Below are positions 8,052 through 16,988 of a stretch of DNA of 64,000 nt, one piece after another. A program made the translations under genes and the position numbers. The notes under the pieces are model-generated. The model saw only the letters and a list, made by a program, of their open reading frames with translations, did not search any database and was not told the DNA's origin. This stretch comes from CAYREV01 sp964423345. GTDB lineage: Bacteria > Bacteroidota > Rhodothermia > Balneolales > Balneolaceae. The stretch covers positions 79,208 through 143,207 of the forward strand of contig CAYREV010000003.1 of the NCBI GenBank assembly GCA_964423345.1, written 5' to 3'. How positions within the stretch are numbered: the first letter of the stretch is position 1; the number at the start of each line of letters is the position of its first letter.

Positions 8052-10289
8052 ATGATTGATTCCTCAACCGAACAGGAGTTGGCCCGGGATCTTGGTTTTC
8101 TGGAAGCGTACACGATTGGAGTCGGTACCATGATCGGCGCCGGTATTTTTGTGCTCCCGGGCATCGTGGCGGAGAATGCAGGACCTGCCGGGATGATCTC
8201 ATTTGTTATCGGCGGAATTGTTTCCCTTCTGACCGCCCTCTCCCTCTCAGAGCTGGCGACGGGCATGCCCAAGGCGGGTGGCAGCTACTATTATGTGAAT
8301 CGCGCCATGGGCAGCTTTTTCGGGTCCATTGTGGGCTGGAGTATGTGGGGGGGACTTATGTTCGCCACCGCTTTCTACATGCTGGGCTTCGGACAGTACC
8401 TCACCTACTTTTATGGGAATATGCCGGTAGCCGGATCGGCCCTCGTTATGGCTGCGCTGCTGGTGGGAGTCAACTACCGGGGCGTCAAGGAGACCGGGGC
8501 CCTGCAGAATATAATTGTTATTCTGCTACTCGGGTTTATCCTCGTTTTCCTGGCCTTCGGGGTTTTCAATATCGACTGGCAGGTATTCCGTCCCTTTAAT
8601 CCGGGGGGATGGGGAGCGGTTGCCTCGATGGCGGCCACCGTATATGTGAGCTTTATCGGTTTTGAGGTCATAGCCACCAGTGCCGAAGAGATTAAAAACC
8701 CGGGCCGGAACCTGCCGCTGGCGATGATCGCTTCGGTGCTGACCCCGACGGTTTTTTATGTGCTCGTTATGCTGGTCTCTACCGGGGTGCTGCCCGTAAA
8801 AGAGCTGGCGGCTTCCTACATACCGGTGGCGGATGTGGCGGGTGAATACCTGGGGGTTATCGGTGCGCTCATGATGGTGATAGGTGCGCTATTGGCGACG
8901 GTCTCCAGCGCCAACGCCTCCATACTCTCGGCGGCAAGGGTTAACTTTGCCATGGGCCGGGATAAAATCCTTTCAAGCTGGCTTAACAAGGTTCATTCCA
9001 CCTACCGCACGCCTTTTCGCGCCATCCTCATTACCGGCGTAGTGATACTCGCACTGATTGCCTTCGGAGTGGGTATTGAAACGCTCGCGGATGTGGCCAG
9101 CTTCTCTTTTCTGGTTACCTATCTGCTGGTTCACGTGGCCGTTATTGTGATGCGCCGGGCGGACCCGGAAGATTACCATCCCGATTTTCGCCTCCCTGCC
9201 TGGTCCTATCCGGCCATCCCGGTGCTGGGAGCCGCCTCCTGCCTGATCATCGTAGCCCAAATGCGGCCGGTCGTATTGATAATAGGCGGGTCGGTCCTGG
9301 CCGTAGGAGTGCTCTGGTATTTCGGATATGCGGCAAGCCGCGCCATCAAGCCTAGCCTGGTCGGCGACGCTATTGCGGCTCGGAAACGCACGCCGGCCCC
9401 GAATGAGCGGTACCGTATCGTCATTCCGGTTGCCAATCCGGATACGGAGCAGCACCTGATTGAGCTGGGCGGAATCATCGGTTCCGAATATGGAGAAGCT
9501 GAAATAGTAGCGGTCAGCGTGCTGGAAGTTCCCCACCAGACCTCGCTTGAACAGGGTATTCAATACGAGGATGAGCGCATTGAACGACAGAAGGTTCTGC
9601 TGCAAAATGCCCGGGCCACCGCCGAGGAGGCGGGGATTGGCCTGCGCACCCGTTCTATTGTCAGCCACAGCGTTAGCTCGGCCATATTGAACGTGCTGAA
9701 GGAGGAGCGGGCCCAGCACCTGGTGTTGGGATGGAGCGGTAAACGCAAAGCCTACCAGCATATACTGGGCTCGAATATAGATAATATAGCGAATGAAGCG
9801 CGTTGCGAGTTTTCCCTGGTAAAAGCCGGAGGTCAGCCGGTGAAAGATATAGTGGTGATGATAGGGACCGGACCGAATACCATACTGGCGGTAAAACGGG
9901 GGCGTGAGCTGCTCCAGAATGCCGGTGAGCATGCTTCCTTGACCTTGTTGACCGTACAGTCTCCCCAAGACGACGAGCACACGGATCCAGCGGAAGTAGG
10001 CCGGGGCCTGATCCAATCCGTTGCAAGGGAAGCCGGACTGGATGCAAGCATGTATACGCCGGAGGTTGTGATCTCCGGGAATGTCCGGGAAGCCCTTCTC
10101 CAGGCGGCGGGGAAGTACGATACCATCTGCATCGGGGCTACCCGCAGTACGGCTGTGCGCCAGGCCCTGTTCGGCTCCATCCCCGAAGAAATTGGAGCAC
10201 AGGCCGAAGGCACCGTAATCATTGCCCGGGGTCACGAATACAAGCCGCGAACGGTAACCGAAGGCCTGATCGAGCGGTTATCGGCTTAG
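8052..10289 (+). CDS. APC-family amino acid permease with C-terminal universal stress domains
   Basis: A 745-residue protein. Residues 1-430 form an APC-superfamily transporter with about 12 membrane segments. The first helix carries the unwound GxG motif region (YTIGVGTMIGAGIFVLPG), followed by AGPAGMISFVIGG and GFEVIATSAEEIKNPGRNLP. Residues about 455-745 are cytosolic and form two UspA-like domains (YRIVIPVANPDTEQHLIELG and KDIVVMIGTGPNT, each followed by alternating strands and helices; the second contains a TICIGATRS turn). This architecture is known in archaeal and bacterial permeases, where the Usp part is thought to regulate transport by nucleotide binding. The substrate is unknown. 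It is convergent with the potassium uptake operon. Confidence 0.88.
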   Translation: MIDSSTEQELARDLGFLEAYTIGVGTMIGAGIFVLPGIVAENAGPAGMISFVIGGIVSLLTALSLSELATGMPKAGGSYYYVNRAMGSFFGSIVGWSMWGGLMFATAFYMLGFGQYLTYFYGNMPVAGSALVMAALLVGVNYRGVKETGALQNIIVILLLGFILVFLAFGVFNIDWQVFRPFNPGGWGAVASMAATVYVSFIGFEVIATSAEEIKNPGRNLPLAMIASVLTPTVFYVLVMLVSTGVLPVKELAASYIPVADVAGEYLGVIGALMMVIGALLATVSSANASILSAARVNFAMGRDKILSSWLNKVHSTYRTPFRAILITGVVILALIAFGVGIETLADVASFSFLVTYLLVHVAVIVMRRADPEDYHPDFRLPAWSYPAIPVLGAASCLIIVAQMRPVVLIIGGSVLAVGVLWYFGYAASRAIKPSLVGDAIAARKRTPAPNERYRIVIPVANPDTEQHLIELGGIIGSEYGEAEIVAVSVLEVPHQTSLEQGIQYEDERIERQKVLLQNARATAEEAGIGLRTRSIVSHSVSSAILNVLKEERAQHLVLGWSGKRKAYQHILGSNIDNIANEARCEFSLVKAGGQPVKDIVVMIGTGPNTILAVKRGRELLQNAGEHASLTLLTVQSPQDDEHTDPAEVGRGLIQSVAREAGLDASMYTPEVVISGNVREALLQAAGKYDTICIGATRSTAVRQALFGSIPEEIGAQAEGTVIIARGHEYKPRTVTEGLIERLSA

Positions 10290-10307
10290 GCCCACTTTTC
10301 CAAATGT

Positions 10308-11009
10308 TCAATTGGTATCGAGGAGCTTGTCGCAATTCTCTTTGCTGCCTACCAGCAGCAGGCGGTCGTCCTGCTTTATTTCCGTTTTTCCTTTCAGAAT
10401 ACCTATGGTATTATACTGATTTTCCGGTCCCAATTTGGTATCGGCTGCTTCCTTTCGTTTGATGGTAATCAAATTCAGGTTATACCGCTTTCGTATCTCC
10501 AGCTCCTCCAGCGTATAACCCACCATCGAGTCGGGAGCATCCACTTCGAACATGGCCAGCCCCTCCCCAAGGTCGAAAACATCCGACATGCCTTTTCGGA
10601 CCAGGGAGACCCCCATGCGCTCGGCTACCTGCCGTTCGGGATGGATGACATCCGTGATGCCGATTTGCGTAAGAATCTTTTCCTGGGTAAGGGACCCCGC
10701 GCGGCCGTAGACCTCTTTAACCCCTGCCTCCAACAGGTTCATGGCGATCAGTACCACGGGTTCAAAAGCCTCGCCGATAGCGATGATGGCCACATCCACC
10801 TTGGTAATGCCGTGTTCTTCGAGCAGGTCGGGGTCGGTACCGTCAAAACAGATGGCATCGGAGACGTATTCCTTTACCTGGTCGATGTGTTCCATGTTGT
10901 TGTCGACCGCGATGACGTAGGCCCCCTCTTCGGAGAGTTTTTTGGCCAGTGCGCTGCCAAATGCCCCGATGCCGATAACGGCAAAATGCAATTCGGTTCG
11001 TTGTTTCAT
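10308..11009 (-). CDS. ktrA: RCK-domain potassium uptake regulator, KtrA/TrkA type
   Basis: A 233-residue cytosolic subunit that gates a Ktr/Trk potassium transporter. The N-terminal RCK_N Rossmann domain has VIGIGAFGSALAKKL (Gly13, Gly15, Gly18) and an acidic residue at the end of strand 2 (VDNN, Asp36), fitting NAD(H) or ATP/ADP binding. The C-terminal RCK_C domain spans about residues 140-225 (MFEVDAPDSMVGYTLEELEIR, DDRLLLVGSKENCDKL). The single RCK pair and length match KtrA rather than the doubled TrkA of enterics. It lies 25 bases downstream of the ktrB-like gene on the same strand. Confidence 0.92.
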   Translation of the reverse strand: MKQRTELHFAVIGIGAFGSALAKKLSEEGAYVIAVDNNMEHIDQVKEYVSDAICFDGTDPDLLEEHGITKVDVAIIAIGEAFEPVVLIAMNLLEAGVKEVYGRAGSLTQEKILTQIGITDVIHPERQVAERMGVSLVRKGMSDVFDLGEGLAMFEVDAPDSMVGYTLEELEIRKRYNLNLITIKRKEAADTKLGPENQYNTIGILKGKTEIKQDDRLLLVGSKENCDKLLDTN

Positions 11010-11034
11010 AGTGTCTGGGGATTGAGTGTTAACA

Positions 11035-12888
11035 TTAGGATACCATGATATTTTCTTCGGGATACCTGTATTTATGCGATTCTACCCGGGTGGCAAAGGC
11101 GATCATAAAGGTCAGTATGCCTACCCGGCCGACAAACATTGAAACAATAATAATGCCTTTTCCCCAGGATGTTAAGTCGCCGGTTATACCGCGAGACAGC
11201 CCGACCGTAGCAAAGGCGGATACCTCTTCAAACAGCAGATCCAGGAAAGCATGATCTTCCACAATGGTCAACAAAATGGTACTGATGCTGATGCAGGAAA
11301 CGGCCAGCAGAATGGCCGACATCGCGCGAAATATGATGGTGTTGGGAACGGTACGCTTGTAAAATTCCATGCGGTTATAGCCGCGTACGGTCATGGTGAT
11401 AGAGCGAAGCAACACCGCGAAGGTTGTGGTTTTAATGCCCCCGGCTGTTGAGGCGGGAGACCCGCCAATAAACATCAGGATGAGCATGATCAGGGTGGCC
11501 GATACCCCCATAAGTCCCGTGTCGAGGGTGTTGAAGCCGGCCGTCCGGGTGGTGACGCTTTGAAATAATGACAGGAGGAACTTGTCACCGAAGGAGTAGC
11601 CCGCCAGGGTATGGTTCCATTCCAGAATAAGGATCAGTAGGGTGCCCGCAACGATTAGGGAGGCGGTGGTGACAAGCACGGTCCTCGTGTGAATGGACAA
11701 ACGCCTGCGCCACGGCAGCTTTTTTGATTTACGCTGAATGATTTCCCAGATGGAAGTAAAGCCGAGGCCGCCCAGCACAATCAATATCACGGTTGTGATG
11801 TTGACGCCGAGGTTGGTTGCATTATGAACGTCGGCGAGGCTGTTGGTAAACAGAGAGAAGCCGGCATTGCAAAAGGCGGAAATGGCATGAAATACCGAAA
11901 ACAGGAATCGCTGGCCCTGTGTGGCAAAGTCCATATCCCAGCTTATATAGTAGGCTGCCACGGCAATTGCTTCCACCAGGAAAGTAAAACCGACCACTTT
12001 TTTCAGCGTGGCTGTTACCACGCTGGTATTTTTTTCGGCTACCATATCCTTGAGGGTGTTCATCTGCCCCACTCCCAGTCCCCCGCTGATAAACAGGAAC
12101 AGGAAGGTGGCAAAGGTGATGATACCGATCCCCCCGAGCTGAATGAGGGTCATGATCACAATTTCGCCAAATAGGGTGAAGTGGGTAGCGGTGTCCACTA
12201 CGATCAGTCCCGTAACACAAACCGCGCTGGTGGAAGTGAAGAGGGCATCTATAAACAGCAGCCCCTCCCCGTCCCGGGTGGCTCCGGGCAGCATCAACAG
12301 CAGCGTGCCGGTGGCAATAAGGGTGAGAAAACTGTAGACCAGGAAGCGGGGGGTGTTTTTCTGCCGGTCGAGCAGTTCCGGAAGGTATTGTACAAATTTT
12401 ATGATCACAAAGAGCAGCAGGTATGCTTTTAAAAACAGGAGAAACCACTCCCTGGGGTTCTCAAAGTCTACAAAATAGGAACCGATCAGATTGATAAGGG
12501 ATAAGCCGAGATCGGTAAGCACAATGACCGCCACGACGGAAAGGACCGCTTCAAACCACCGTTTTTTAAAGTAAAAGAGCCGGTCGCTTGTCAGGATCAG
12601 CCGGAGCGCGAAATTGCCCGCAAAGGCTATGAGCAGCCAGCGTTCAACCTGCCGGTTCAGCTGTTCCAGCTCCGGGGTCAGGGTAAAGCCAAGGGGGATG
12701 AGCAGTGAAGCGATAACCAGCAGGGTGAGAATCACCGTGATGGCCCGTAGATAGGGATGGGCGACTTTGTCGATCTCATATATATCATCCTGCACACGGT
12801 GAAAAACAAGGTTCGTACTTTTCCTGAAGTCGCGCCACCGGCGTAATGCTTTAATCCACTTTTGTTTCCAATGATAGGGGATTTTCAT
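11035..12888 (-). CDS. ktrB: Potassium uptake membrane subunit, TrkH/KtrB family
   Basis: A 617-residue potassium translocating subunit. The filter loops of the four M1-P-M2 repeats are recognisable: TSTSAVCVTGLIVVDT, HAISAFCNAGFSLF, SVTTRTAGFNTLDTG with the ensuing GGSPASTAGGIKTTT, and EEVSAFATVGLSRGIT. The core starts near residue 175. The first 170 residues are an extension with about four more hydrophobic segments and an amphipathic, basic N-terminus (MKIPYHWKQKWIKALRRWR), not present in the roughly 450-residue classical KtrB. First gene of a two-gene operon with ktrA. Confidence 0.92.
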   Translation of the reverse strand: MKIPYHWKQKWIKALRRWRDFRKSTNLVFHRVQDDIYEIDKVAHPYLRAITVILTLLVIASLLIPLGFTLTPELEQLNRQVERWLLIAFAGNFALRLILTSDRLFYFKKRWFEAVLSVVAVIVLTDLGLSLINLIGSYFVDFENPREWFLLFLKAYLLLFVIIKFVQYLPELLDRQKNTPRFLVYSFLTLIATGTLLLMLPGATRDGEGLLFIDALFTSTSAVCVTGLIVVDTATHFTLFGEIVIMTLIQLGGIGIITFATFLFLFISGGLGVGQMNTLKDMVAEKNTSVVTATLKKVVGFTFLVEAIAVAAYYISWDMDFATQGQRFLFSVFHAISAFCNAGFSLFTNSLADVHNATNLGVNITTVILIVLGGLGFTSIWEIIQRKSKKLPWRRRLSIHTRTVLVTTASLIVAGTLLILILEWNHTLAGYSFGDKFLLSLFQSVTTRTAGFNTLDTGLMGVSATLIMLILMFIGGSPASTAGGIKTTTFAVLLRSITMTVRGYNRMEFYKRTVPNTIIFRAMSAILLAVSCISISTILLTIVEDHAFLDLLFEEVSAFATVGLSRGITGDLTSWGKGIIIVSMFVGRVGILTFMIAFATRVESHKYRYPEENIMVS

Positions 12889-13247
12889 AGCGGTCTAAAA
12901 ATAGTAAATATTTCTTAGTTGCAAGACGGAAATTTATTTCATCTTTTATTTTACACTTTAGCGGGGATTATATGAAAAGCCGAATATAAGGCTGGCTGGC
13001 CGGCAATGAGCGAGAAGCTGCTTAAAATTATTTTGTGGGTTTATGACAGTCCAAAATTTATCCCACGTAAATAAATGAAAAGTATTGGCAATCTCTACCC
13101 GCATGTATGGGGAAGCTCGTTCGTACCGGCTTGCATTCCGTTTTAGCCTGATAGGATTTCGACGGTGCTCTGCGGTTGATTTGCTATTTCTTTTAAAGCT
13201 TCTAAATTACCTCACGCATTGGATCAATCATTTCAAAAGACGGGTAT
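12889..13247. other. Divergent intergenic region, 359 bases, no gene seen
   Basis: AT-rich in its left half, between the divergent ktrB and oxidoreductase genes. It should hold both promoters, but I see no clear -33/-7 pair, tRNA, riboswitch or terminator. A short plus-strand reading frame from 13085 has no recognisable content and overlaps the next gene. Confidence 0.5.
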
Positions 13248-14645
13248 GTGATGGAGAAGAAAAAGAAACAGGACCAGCAGCCGGATAAGGGCATTTCAAG
13301 AAAAGATTTCATCGGCAAAGCCGCCCTGGCCGCCGGCGGATTCATGATTGTGCCCCGCCATGTACTCGGCGGTTCGAAATACAAGGCGCCCAGCGACCGG
13401 TTGAATATTGCATGTATCGGGGTGGGCGGAGTCGGTGCCGGAAACACCCGCTCACTGGCCGAACTTGGGGAAAACATCTATGCGCTATGTGACGTAGATG
13501 AGGAATATGCCGCGGATACCCTCTACAATTATCCCAAGGCCAAGCGCTATATCGATTTCAGGGAGATGCTGGAGAAGGAGAAGGAAATAGATGCGGTGAT
13601 GGTGGCTACTCCGGATAATACTCATGCGGCTATTGCTATCTATGCCATGCAGATGGGCAAGCACGCCTTTGTACAGAAACCCCTTACAAGAACCATTTAC
13701 GAAGCGCGCCGTATGGCCAAGGTAGCCGAAGAGACCGGGGTGGTTACCCAGATGGGCAACCAGGGTCATGCCTTCGAGGGAACCTACAAGATCGTGGAGT
13801 GGATTCGCCAGGGGGCAATCGGTGAAGTTAAAAGCGTGGACTGTTGGACGGACCGTCCGCGAGGTTGGTGGCCCCAGGGAGCCGATGTGCAGCGGCCGGA
13901 CGAGATGCCTGTGGTTCCCTATACCATGCACTGGGACCTCTGGGTCGGCCCTTCAAGGTACCGCCCCTACCACCCCGACTACGCCCCTTTTGCCTGGCGC
14001 GGGCGCTGGGATTTCGGTACGGGAGCCCTGGGAGACATGGGCGCTCATATCATGGATCAGCCATTCTGGGCCCTGGAGCTGGGCAAGCCCAAGCGGATAC
14101 ATGCCAGTTGCACCCCCTTTAACAACGAGGCGTTTCCGGTGGGATCTTCCGTTCATTTTGAATTTGAAAGGGAGGGTAACAAGCCTGATCTAAAATTGAA
14201 CTGGTATGACGGTGGATTGATGCCCGAACGGCCGGCAGAGCTGGAAGAGGGCAAACCGATGGGATCCAGCGGGGGCGGCATGATTTTCCACGGTACGGAT
14301 GGCAAGCTGATGGCAGATGTATACGGAAACAATCCCCGTTTCATTCCGGAAGGGCACTTTGATGAGGTTGGCCAGCCGCGGGAAACAATGGAGCGGTCTC
14401 CCGGGATTCATGAGGAGTGGGTAGATGCCGTCAAGGGCAATGGTAGCACCTCTTCAAATTTCGCCTACGGCGCCGCATTGACAGAAACGATGCTTCTCGG
14501 GAATATGGCAGTACGGTTCAGCAGCGAAAACAGGAAGCTGGAATGGGACGATGCGAACATGAAGGTGAAAAACCTCGAGGAGGCAAACAGGTGGCTGGAC
14601 CGCCGCAATGATTTTCGTCCCGGATGGAGGGAAATCATCGGCTAG
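13248..14645 (+). CDS. Gfo/Idh/MocA-family oxidoreductase with an exported-type N-terminus
   Basis: A 465-residue NAD(P)-dependent oxidoreductase. An export signal leads: ISRKDFIGKAALAAGGF (residues 16-32), a Tat-like signal with Arg-Lys in place of Arg-Arg. The Rossmann motif IACIGVGGVGAGN follows at about 54-66. DNTHAAIAIYAMQMGKHAFVQKPL carries the family's EKP-type element, here QKP. The C-terminal alpha/beta domain includes GDMGAHIMDQPFWAL. Secreted members of this type are common in Bacteroidota, Balneolota and Planctomycetota and act on sugars or sugar derivatives; the substrate is not predictable. It appears to be a single-gene unit, convergent with the peptidase gene. Confidence 0.88.
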   Translation: MMEKKKKQDQQPDKGISRKDFIGKAALAAGGFMIVPRHVLGGSKYKAPSDRLNIACIGVGGVGAGNTRSLAELGENIYALCDVDEEYAADTLYNYPKAKRYIDFREMLEKEKEIDAVMVATPDNTHAAIAIYAMQMGKHAFVQKPLTRTIYEARRMAKVAEETGVVTQMGNQGHAFEGTYKIVEWIRQGAIGEVKSVDCWTDRPRGWWPQGADVQRPDEMPVVPYTMHWDLWVGPSRYRPYHPDYAPFAWRGRWDFGTGALGDMGAHIMDQPFWALELGKPKRIHASCTPFNNEAFPVGSSVHFEFEREGNKPDLKLNWYDGGLMPERPAELEEGKPMGSSGGGMIFHGTDGKLMADVYGNNPRFIPEGHFDEVGQPRETMERSPGIHEEWVDAVKGNGSTSSNFAYGAALTETMLLGNMAVRFSSENRKLEWDDANMKVKNLEEANRWLDRRNDFRPGWREIIG

Positions 14646-14719
14646 GATGATCCCGAAAAGTATGAGATCCGTGCCGGTAATCTGTGGACCCCCCGGCACG
14701 GCTATCCTTTCGGCCCTGC

Positions 14720-16090
14720 TCAGGAATAGTCGGGCAGCAGCTCAAAGAATTTAGCCGAGGTCTTGATGCCCCGGTAGAAATCCTTGAGGGCAAATTTTTC
14801 ATTCGGCGAATGGATGGCATCGCTGTTAAGCCCGAAACCCATCAGGATGGACTGGGCTCCCAGCACTTCTTCGAAATCTGCCACGATGGGAATGGAACCA
14901 CCTTCGCGGGTAAATAAAGGTTCCTTGTCATAAATTTCCCGGAACGCTCCGGCCGCCGCCTGCAGGCCGTAAAAGGTGAGGTCGGTGGTGGCGGGTTGTC
15001 CCCCGTGATGCTCTATTACATTGACGGCAACCGTATCCGGCGACAGCGATTCGACATAGTCCTTGAACAGGCGGGCTATCTTTTTGGGGTCCTGCCGGGG
15101 GACCAGCCTCATGCTTACTTTGGCGCCGGCCTTGGAGGGGAGCACCGTTTTGGCGCCCTCGCCCTGGTAGCCGCTCCACAGGCCGTTGACATCGAGGGTG
15201 GGACGGGCGGAAGCCCTCTCAAGGGTGGTAAACCCCTCTTCCCCATGAAGGGCGTCAAGCCCCAGTTTTTCCTTGTATTCTTCACGGTCGAAGGGCAGTT
15301 CCCTGTAGGCCTCCCGCTCCTCTTCGGTCAGTTCGACCACATCGTCGTAGAAGCCGGGTATCCGGATCACGCCGTGTTCATCTTTCAGCCGGGCGATGAT
15401 CTCACAAAGGACGTTGGCGGGATTGGCAACGGCTCCGCCGTATACCCCGGAGTGCAGGTCGCGGTTGGGCCCAACCACTTCAATCTGCATATAGGCGAGT
15501 CCCCGCAATCCGTAGGTAATGGAGGGAGTATCTTCGGCAAACATGGCTGTGTCGGAAATCAACACCATGTCACATGCCAGCATCTCCTTATGCTCCTTGA
15601 TAAAGGGTAGCAGGTTGGGGGATCCCACCTCCTCTTCTCCTTCGTAGATATACTTTACGTTAACGGGGAAGTCGGTATCCGTCTTCCGATAGGCCTCCAG
15701 CGATTTCAAATGGGTAAAAGACTGCCCTTTGTCGTCACTGGCACCCCGGGCGTATATATTTCCCTCCCGTACGGTCGGTTCAAAAGGAGGGGTGTCCCAC
15801 AACTCTTCGGGATCGGGGGGCTGTACATCATAGTGCCCGTATACAAGTACGGTGGGTTTGGATTCGTCGGAGATCAGTTCGCCGTAAACTATGGGGTTCC
15901 CGTCGGTTTCAAAAAGCTCGGCCCGATCCATACCCAGGCTGTTCATCTGCTGAAGCAAAAAGTTTGCTGCTTTACGGACGTCATCCTTGTGGCTTGAATC
16001 GGTGCTTACACTGGGAATGCGAAGCAGTTCAAACAGTTCTTCTCTAAATGTATCCTTTTTGGAATCAATGTAGTCAATAACAGCCGACAT
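14720..16090 (-). CDS. M20-family dipeptidase
   Basis: A 456-residue dinuclear zinc peptidase. Motifs: VLVYGHYDVQPPDP (His86 and Asp88), YARGASDDKGQ (bridging Asp near 119) and YEGEEEVGSPNL (the general-base Glu pair near 152), with TREGGSIPIV and a late HSPNEKF His. The pattern matches the CNDP/PepV-like dipeptidases that cleave short, non-specific dipeptides. The ATG at 16090 (MSAVIDYIDSKKDTFREEL) is chosen; the frame extends 15 residues upstream without family character. It lies about 100 bases downstream of batE on the same strand, after a hairpin. Confidence 0.92.
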   Translation of the reverse strand: MSAVIDYIDSKKDTFREELFELLRIPSVSTDSSHKDDVRKAANFLLQQMNSLGMDRAELFETDGNPIVYGELISDESKPTVLVYGHYDVQPPDPEELWDTPPFEPTVREGNIYARGASDDKGQSFTHLKSLEAYRKTDTDFPVNVKYIYEGEEEVGSPNLLPFIKEHKEMLACDMVLISDTAMFAEDTPSITYGLRGLAYMQIEVVGPNRDLHSGVYGGAVANPANVLCEIIARLKDEHGVIRIPGFYDDVVELTEEEREAYRELPFDREEYKEKLGLDALHGEEGFTTLERASARPTLDVNGLWSGYQGEGAKTVLPSKAGAKVSMRLVPRQDPKKIARLFKDYVESLSPDTVAVNVIEHHGGQPATTDLTFYGLQAAAGAFREIYDKEPLFTREGGSIPIVADFEEVLGAQSILMGFGLNSDAIHSPNEKFALKDFYRGIKTSAKFFELLPDYS

Positions 16091-16117
16091 AGTAGTTGTT
16101 AGGTTAAGATTAATGTA

Positions 16118-16158
16118 CCGGAGATAACTCCGCAATCTGTTTTACAGGTAATCTCCGG
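16118..16158 (-). other. Long hairpin between batE and the dipeptidase gene
   Basis: CCGGAGAT (16118-16125) pairs with ATCTCCGG (16151-16158), and the loop holds a nested CTGT (16137-16140)/ACAG (16144-16147) stem. It lies downstream of batE on its strand but has no T tract, so a terminator is only possible. Confidence 0.35.
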
Positions 16159-16188
16159 CTTGTAATTCAATCAAAGGTTCACATTCTC

Positions 16189-16962
16189 TTATAAAATTCT
16201 GATCTCATTATCGGGTATCCAGCCGAAGAGACCGTTACTCATTCTCACATAGTTCCAGCCCGGCTTTTCCCTGCTGCGAACGGCATCTACGGTAAAAGTA
16301 TATCCCTCATAGGCCTTGCTGATTATGGGAGCGTTTTGTTCAGGCTTTTCCAGAACATTGGCCTGTTCATGGACCATAACGGCCATATCATATCTGTTTT
16401 CCACATATCTAACATAAAAACTGCCAAGAATGATCAATGCTCCCAAAATGGAGGTGGATAATCCGCCAATCCTCAACACTTTCTGCTGCCAATCAATGAA
16501 CCAGGGAATCACATAAGCGATAACGCCGCCATTCAATAAAATAACTCCTATTCCCAGGAGGACTCCCGCTCCGATATTAAGCTTAAGCCAGTCTACGGCT
16601 TTGTCCCACGGCAGTTTCGGAAGTATGGCCGACTGACGGCTGAACCGTTCGTCGACGTATTGGAGCGCTTTTTGTGCGGCCTCTTCCGTTTCATCAAACC
16701 GGCTGGCTTTCAGGAAATAGTATTTGGCCATCCCAAGTGAATCCATCTCAATGTAGCTTATACCCAGGTTAAGATAAAGGGCACCGGATACGGTTTGGTT
16801 ATCAATCAGCTTACGGTAGTTTTCAATCGCCTGCCTGATTTCTCCCTCTTGCAGATGCACGTTGCCCTGGTCGAATATAGCCTGGGGACTGGGCTGGGCA
16901 CGCAGGATTGGGCCCGCCGTAAGCAGGAGTACTGCCGTTAACAATGTACAAGGCTTGGTCAT
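16189..16962 (-). CDS. batE: BatE-like protein: TPR, membrane helices and SH3-like domain
   Basis: A 257-residue envelope protein. A signal peptide (about 1-22) is followed by TPR-type helices (residues 27-105: AIFDQGNVHLQEGEIRQAIE, LYLNLGISYIEMDSLGMAKY). Two membrane segments follow near 130-185, and a C-terminal bacterial SH3-like domain runs from 195 to 257 (VMVHEQANVLEKPEQNAP, WNYVRMSNGLFGWIP). This is the layout of BatE of the Bacteroides aerotolerance (Bat) operon, which is implicated in oxidative stress and envelope functions. It follows batD by 26 bases in the same operon. Confidence 0.85.
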   Translation of the reverse strand: MTKPCTLLTAVLLLTAGPILRAQPSPQAIFDQGNVHLQEGEIRQAIENYRKLIDNQTVSGALYLNLGISYIEMDSLGMAKYYFLKASRFDETEEAAQKALQYVDERFSRQSAILPKLPWDKAVDWLKLNIGAGVLLGIGVILLNGGVIAYVIPWFIDWQQKVLRIGGLSTSILGALIILGSFYVRYVENRYDMAVMVHEQANVLEKPEQNAPIISKAYEGYTFTVDAVRSREKPGWNYVRMSNGLFGWIPDNEIRIL

Positions 16963-16988
16963 AAGGCCGATAATATATCAGTAATTTC

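Noticed and set aside
8973..10235. A 420-codon minus-strand frame opposite the permease/Usp gene
   Set aside because: Antisense shadow of a real gene with well-formed membrane and Usp motifs; no recognisable protein pattern.
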